Source: CAYLNK01 sp964384675
Lineage (GTDB): Bacteria; Acidobacteriota; Thermoanaerobaculia; UBA5066
Direction of reading: 5' to 3'
Length of the DNA: 16,208 nucleotides
Assembly (NCBI GenBank): GCA_964384675.1
Contig: CAYLNK010000130.1
Location: 1-16,208 of the forward strand
Shown: positions 13,008 to 16,208 of the stretch, piece after piece
Layout: the number at the start of each line of letters is the position of its first letter
Position numbering within the stretch: position 1 is the stretch's first letter
Program-made: the position numbers and the translations under genes
Notes under the pieces: model-generated
The model's input: only the letters and a program-made list of their open reading frames with translations
Databases searched by the model: none
What the model was told of the DNA's origin: nothing

Positions 13008-13894
13008 CGTCCCGCGGACCGGTGACTGCCGCGGAGGCCGCGCGCCTCCTGGGCTTGCGGTCGCTGACCCTTCTCGGGGAGGGCCAGGACTTCCGGGTCT
13101 TCCGGTCCGGGGCTCGCGCGTACCGCTTCCCACGCCGCGAAGGAAGCGCGGGCTGGCTCGACACCGAGGCGCGCCTCCTGATGCTTCTCGCCCCGGCCCT
13201 CCCCCTCGAGGTGCCGCGCGTCGAGCGGCCGCCGGAACCGGGTCCGTGGCGGACCCGTCACACGCGCGCGCGGCTCGTCCGAGGCGTCCCGGCGACACGG
13301 GTTCCGACGTCGCGGCTCCTCGCGATGCCGGCGGCGCTCGGCGCCTTCCTCGGAGCGCTCCACGCGTTCCCGCCCGAGTCGGCGGCCGCCGTGGGCGTGC
13401 CCGAGAGGACCACGTGGTGGGCCCCCCGGCCGTACCGGGCCCGCGCCGCCCGGGCGTGGAGTCAGGCTCCCCTGCCGCTCCCGCCGGCTCTCGAGCGAGC
13501 CGTCACCACTTTTCTCCGACGGACCGCGCCCGTCCCGCCCGCGGCGCCCGGGCCTCCGCGCCTCGTGCACGGGGACCTCGAGGCCGAGCACGTCATCGTC
13601 GACGCGCGCTCCGGGCGCGTCGTCGGCGTCATCGACTGGGCGGACGCCTCGCTCGCCGACCCCGCGCGCGACTTCGCCGCGCTCTGGGCGTGGGGAGGAC
13701 GCGGGTTCCTGGACGCGATGCTCGCGGCCTACCCGCACCGCCAGGACCCTGGGCTCCGTGCCCGGATCGCCTTCCTGGGCCGCGTCTTCGCGATCCTCGA
13801 TCACGTTGAGGCGGGCGAGGAAGGGCCCGACGAGATCGCGTGGACACGCGAGCAGCTGGCGCGCGCGTTCGACGAGGACCAGAGCCCGGTCTGA
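13004..13894 (+). CDS. Aminoglycoside/macrolide phosphotransferase-fold kinase
   Basis: Encodes 296 aa from the GTG in a GTGA overlap with the preceding gene; an earlier GTG at 12989 adds only five residues. The fold is the APH/choline-kinase type. LLGEGQDFRVFR (23-34) is the glycine-loop region, AYRFPRRE carries Arg where many kinases have Lys, LVHGDLEAEHVIVD (187-200) holds the catalytic Asp (D191) with His (H196) in place of the usual Asn, as in macrolide-phosphotransferase-like members, and GVIDWADASLADPARDFA holds the metal-binding D211. It is the last gene of the operon, facing the alkaline phosphatase gene 8 nt away. It could phosphorylate a hydroxylated amine or act as a resistance or salvage kinase. 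The substrate cannot be read from sequence. Confidence 0.85.
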   Translation: MTSRGPVTAAEAARLLGLRSLTLLGEGQDFRVFRSGARAYRFPRREGSAGWLDTEARLLMLLAPALPLEVPRVERPPEPGPWRTRHTRARLVRGVPATRVPTSRLLAMPAALGAFLGALHAFPPESAAAVGVPERTTWWAPRPYRARAARAWSQAPLPLPPALERAVTTFLRRTAPVPPAAPGPPRLVHGDLEAEHVIVDARSGRVVGVIDWADASLADPARDFAALWAWGGRGFLDAMLAAYPHRQDPGLRARIAFLGRVFAILDHVEAGEEGPDEIAWTREQLARAFDEDQSPV

Positions 13895-13898
13895 CACG

Positions 13899-13913
13899 GC
13901 CCTCAGCGAGGGC
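13899..13913. terminator. Small hairpin between convergent operons
   Basis: GCCCTC-AGC-GAGGGC forms a perfect 6-bp stem at the meeting point of the two convergent operons, overlapping the alkaline phosphatase stop codon. There is no T-run on either side, so a role as a bidirectional terminator is only suggested by position. Confidence 0.3.
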
Positions 13914-15081
13914 GGCACTCCCCCTTTCGGCTCCGCCGCTCCTCGAAGAGCCTGGCGAGGCGCTTCGGGAGGTCGGTGTTGTCGAGGACACCGCCGAAGT
14001 CCCCGGCACGGGGGCCGTACGCGAAGAGCGCCACCGAGCCGCCGGAGTGCTCCCTCGTCGACCAGCAGAACGTCGACGGCACCGAGGAGCGGGCGCCTTC
14101 CACCATCAGGAGCCCGCCCGTCTCGTGGTCCGCCGTCACGATCACCAGCGTCTCGCCGTCGGCCCGCGCGAACGCGACGCTGGCAGCCACCGCCTCGTCG
14201 AAGCGACGGAGCTGGATCAGCATCCGCGACAGGTCGTTCTCGTGCGCCCAGTCGTCGATGCCGTCCTCCTCCACGACGAGGAAGAAGCCGCACGGCCCGC
14301 GCGAGCCGAGGAGCGAGACGGCCTTCCCGGTCAGGTCCGCGAGCGTGGCTCTCGAGGCTTTCCGGCCCGCGGGAGGCGGCGCGCCGGCGAGTCCGTCGAC
14401 CAGCGCCAGCACGCGCCGGTCCGTGGTCTTCAGGAACGCCTCGTCGCCGGAGAGCACGGTGAAGCCGCGGCGCGCGGCCTCGTCCTCGGCGTCGAATCGC
14501 TTCGAGCCGCCGACGAGGACGTCCGCGCGGCCCGTCGCGAGCTGGTGCGAGATGGCGCTGTGCTCCTCGCGCGACGCGACGTGCGTGAGGAACCCGGCCG
14601 GAGTGGCGTTCGTGATGGGGCCCGACGAGACGAACCCGATCGCGACGCCGGACTCCGCGAGCGTCTCGGCGATCGAACGGAGCGGCGCCCCGTCCGGCCC
14701 GACGCCCGCCCGGCCGTCGAGCGTCTTGACGCCCGTCGCCATCGCGGTCGCTCCGGCGGCCGAATCGGTTATCGCCCCGCCCGCGGCGGTCGTGCGCATC
14801 AGGCCGACCACCGGCAGCCGCTCCATCGCGAGCCGGTCCTCGGGGTATCCGGCTCCCGACGCCACGTGCGCCGCCTCGAGCTGGCCCGCGCCCATGCCGT
14901 CGCCGATCAGGAGGATCACGTTGCGCGGTACCGCGGCAGTAGCCACGGGTGCCGCGGCAGTAGCCACGGGTACCGCGGCAGTAGCCACGGGTGCCGCGGG
15001 CTCGCGCACGGCGACGCGGGAGGCGCAGGCGCCCGCCCAGAGCGAGAGCAGCAGGATCGGCGCGCGCCGCGGAGTCCTCAC
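13903..15081 (-). CDS. Alkaline phosphatase family lipoprotein
   Basis: Encodes 392 aa. The N-terminus has an Arg-rich n-region, LLLSLWAGAC and a lipobox cysteine at residue 19, indicating a lipid-anchored envelope protein. A linker of three 7-residue VATAA(V/A)P repeats (about 32-52) follows. The catalytic domain has VILLIGDGMG (metal ligand D61), ITDSAAGATAMATG with nucleophile S107, and near the C-terminus VTADHETGG and EHSGGSVALFAYGP with metal-binding residues. This is a phosphomonoesterase of the PhoA type. It is shorter than E. coli PhoA. The start is GTG at 15081, overlapping the TGA of the cNMP-binding gene. It may release phosphate or hydrolyse phosphorylated compounds outside the cytoplasm; no Pho-box-like element is visible inside the operon. 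Confidence 0.92.
   Translation of the reverse strand: MRTPRRAPILLLSLWAGACASRVAVREPAAPVATAAVPVATAAAPVATAAVPRNVILLIGDGMGAGQLEAAHVASGAGYPEDRLAMERLPVVGLMRTTAAGGAITDSAAGATAMATGVKTLDGRAGVGPDGAPLRSIAETLAESGVAIGFVSSGPITNATPAGFLTHVASREEHSAISHQLATGRADVLVGGSKRFDAEDEAARRGFTVLSGDEAFLKTTDRRVLALVDGLAGAPPPAGRKASRATLADLTGKAVSLLGSRGPCGFFLVVEEDGIDDWAHENDLSRMLIQLRRFDEAVAASVAFARADGETLVIVTADHETGGLLMVEGARSSVPSTFCWSTREHSGGSVALFAYGPRAGDFGGVLDNTDLPKRLARLFEERRSRKGECRPR
14927..15000 (-). repeat. 21-bp in-frame tandem repeat, 3.5 copies
   Basis: Units begin at 14927, 14948 and 14969, with a partial copy at 14990. They differ mainly at one T/G position (GGTACC versus GGTGCC). Being 7 codons long, they expand or contract the VATAAVP linker of the lipoprotein without shifting the frame. 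Likely a slippage-prone minisatellite. Confidence 0.9.
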
Positions 15082-15488
15082 GCCTTCCCCGCCCGGAAAC
15101 GGCGGACGAGGAAGCGGATGATCCCGTGCGCCACCTCCACGTGCTCCTCCATCACGTCCATCAACGTCGAGTGCTCCATGTGCAGGAGCAGCGTCTCCTC
15201 CACCGCCGTGACCGACACCGTCCGCTCGTCGGGATCCAGCGCCGACAGGTCCCCGAACACCTCCTTCGGGCCGAGGTGCCGCAGCGTCGTCGCGCCGTCG
15301 TGGACCCGCACGCGGCCGGAGACCACGATGTAGAGGGACGAGCCCGAGTCGCCCGCCTCGATGATCTTGCCCCGCGAAGGGACGCTCACCTCCTCGAGCG
15401 TGGTCGCGACCTCGGCGAGGATGTCGTCGTCGATCGTCGAGAAGAAGTCCGTCGACTTCATGAGGATGACCTTCTCGATGGTCAGCAT
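15078..15488 (-). CDS. Cyclic nucleotide-binding domain (CNB) protein
   Basis: Encodes 136 aa that make up one CNB/Crp-like sensory fold with no DNA-binding helix-turn-helix. It begins MLTIEKVILMKSTDFFSTI and contains the beta-roll pattern (GKIIEAGDSGSSLYIVVSGRV at about 40-60, FGDLSALDPDERTVSVTA further on), then a C-terminal helix. The phosphate-binding cassette (FGDLSALDPDERTVSV) has the Gly and acidic residue, with an Arg near the end. The ATG is supported by AAGGAG about 10 nt upstream. It starts 5 nt after the HEAT-repeat gene stop and ends in a GTGA overlap with the phosphatase gene. In some bacteria CNB domains follow HEAT repeats in ATP/ADP-carrier-type proteins, so it may act with the upstream protein. 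Whether it binds cAMP is not certain. Confidence 0.85.
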   Translation of the reverse strand: MLTIEKVILMKSTDFFSTIDDDILAEVATTLEEVSVPSRGKIIEAGDSGSSLYIVVSGRVRVHDGATTLRHLGPKEVFGDLSALDPDERTVSVTAVEETLLLHMEHSTLMDVMEEHVEVAHGIIRFLVRRFRAGKA

Positions 15489-15493
15489 CCCGG

Positions 15494-16208
15494 TCAGCTC
15501 CTTCCCAGCTGCGCCCGGGCGAAGGTCGCCGTCTCGCGCACGAGGGGATGCGGATCGTTCGCGCAAGCGCGCACCTCCGGCCCGAGAGCCTCCTCGCCGC
15601 GGAGCGCGGCGCCGTACAGGGCCGCCACCCGCAGCCACGGGGTCACCGCCGGGTGGTCCGCGCGGAGGAGGCTCCTCAGGCGGGCCTCTCGCCCGAGCAG
15701 GCGATCGGAGGCGAGCCCGGAGTGGACCTCCGCGGGGCTGCGCCCCTCGAAGAGGGGGAAGACCAGCCCGCGGACGCGCCCGCCCGTCAACGTCCCGAGC
15801 ACCTCGAGAGCGTACGCCTTCCTCTCGGAGGAGCCGCTCCGCAGATAGCGCCGTACCCAGAGGAGGGGCTGCGGCCGGTAGAGGAACGACAGCAGACTGA
15901 CGACCCGGTCGCGCGCGCGGTCGAGCTCGCAGGCGAGCGCCTCGCGAAGCGTGAGGTCCCGCGGATCGTCCCCGACGTCGACGAGGGCGCCCGCGATCCA
16001 GGCGGCGTCGCGTACCTCGGCGAAAAGTCGCGTCTCGACCCCGGCGCTCCCCTCGTCGCCGGCGCGGTACCGGCACTTGCGCAGGGACGCCAGGACCTCG
16101 CGCCTCACGTCGCCGAGAGCGTGTCCGAGGTGCCCGAGCAGCGCGGCGACGGCGGCGGTCCCGCCGATCTCGCCGAGCGTGAACGCCAGCCGGACCGCGG
16201 CCCGCCGC
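15494..16208 (-). CDS. HEAT-repeat protein, C-terminal part (cut by window edge)
   Basis: The frame is open from the right window edge to TGA at 15494, about 237 codons. The visible part is a series of Ala/Leu/Arg-rich helical pairs typical of HEAT repeats: VRLAFTLGEIGGTAAVAALLGHL type units, REVLASLRKCRYR, then a segment with LLSFLYRPQPLLWVRRYLRSG and SSERKAYALEVLGTL, and a final HPAVTPWLRVAALYG and HPLVRETATFARAQL unit. The combination with a following CNB protein resembles the tail of proteins that join a nucleotide-transporter-like membrane domain, HEAT repeats and a CNB domain. The upstream portion is not in the window, so that is a guess. It is the first visible gene of the coupled HEAT-CNB-phosphatase set. 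Confidence 0.75.
   Translation of the reverse strand, partial: RRAAVRLAFTLGEIGGTAAVAALLGHLGHALGDVRREVLASLRKCRYRAGDEGSAGVETRLFAEVRDAAWIAGALVDVGDDPRDLTLREALACELDRARDRVVSLLSFLYRPQPLLWVRRYLRSGSSERKAYALEVLGTLTGGRVRGLVFPLFEGRSPAEVHSGLASDRLLGREARLRSLLRADHPAVTPWLRVAALYGAALRGEEALGPEVRACANDPHPLVRETATFARAQLGRS

Noticed and set aside
10845..13298. 817-codon minus-strand frame opposite the DUF5916 gene
   Set aside because: Arg/Glu/Pro-rich mirror frame spanning two real plus-strand genes; no motifs.
14927..15000. CRISPR-like direct repeats
   Set aside because: The units are contiguous 21-bp in-frame repeats with no spacers, inside a coding gene.

Overview
The window comes from a very GC-rich bacterial chromosome with GC-ending codons, short spacers and many start/stop overlaps. 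The thrS-infC-rpmI-rplT-pheS order, a DUF5916 outer-membrane barrel protein and an ATP/ADP-carrier-type HEAT plus cNMP-binding pair suggest an Acidobacteriota-like or similar GC-rich lineage. This is inference: no rRNA is present to place it.

Region 1 (1-3963, minus strand) is housekeeping. Two tRNA-Val genes (GAC, then CAC) lie upstream of thrS, infC, rpmI, rplT and the 5' part of pheS. infC appears to start at a non-canonical AUC behind a perfect Shine-Dalgarno sequence. Both spacers around rpmI hold tandem perfect hairpins. Positions 3964-4170 are the divergent intergenic region.

Region 2 (4171-13894, plus strand) is the notable part. It is a tightly packed operon in which almost every junction is an ATGA, GTGA or TTGA overlap. 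In order it encodes: a canonical-looking spermidine synthase; a flavin amine oxidase; a second spermidine-synthase-fold protein that has lost its catalytic residues; a third with an altered active-site loop; a fusion of pyruvoyl AdoMet decarboxylase (SpeD) to a 2-oxoglutarate/Fe(II) oxygenase resembling the lysyl-hydroxylase (PLOD) catalytic domain; a possible 50-aa Arg-rich peptide; a BpsA-type branched-polyamine synthase; a second stand-alone PLOD-like oxygenase; a secreted DUF5916 barrel protein; and an aminoglycoside/macrolide-phosphotransferase-fold kinase. I read this as a pathway that makes decarboxylated AdoMet, performs several aminopropyl transfers including branching, and then hydroxylates, oxidises and perhaps phosphorylates the product. 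That would be a modified, possibly branched and hydroxylated, polyamine. No diamine-forming decarboxylase of the PLP type is present, so the starting amine must come from elsewhere. The start codon of bpsA sits in the 5-nt loop of a perfect 11-bp hairpin, at the end of a 150-nt structured stretch.

Region 3 (13903-16208, minus strand, convergent) holds the 3' part of a HEAT-repeat protein gene, a cyclic-nucleotide-binding-domain protein and an alkaline phosphatase lipoprotein, again translationally coupled. No mobile elements, CRISPR arrays or rRNA genes were seen, and no gene-free stretch exceeds about 210 nt.
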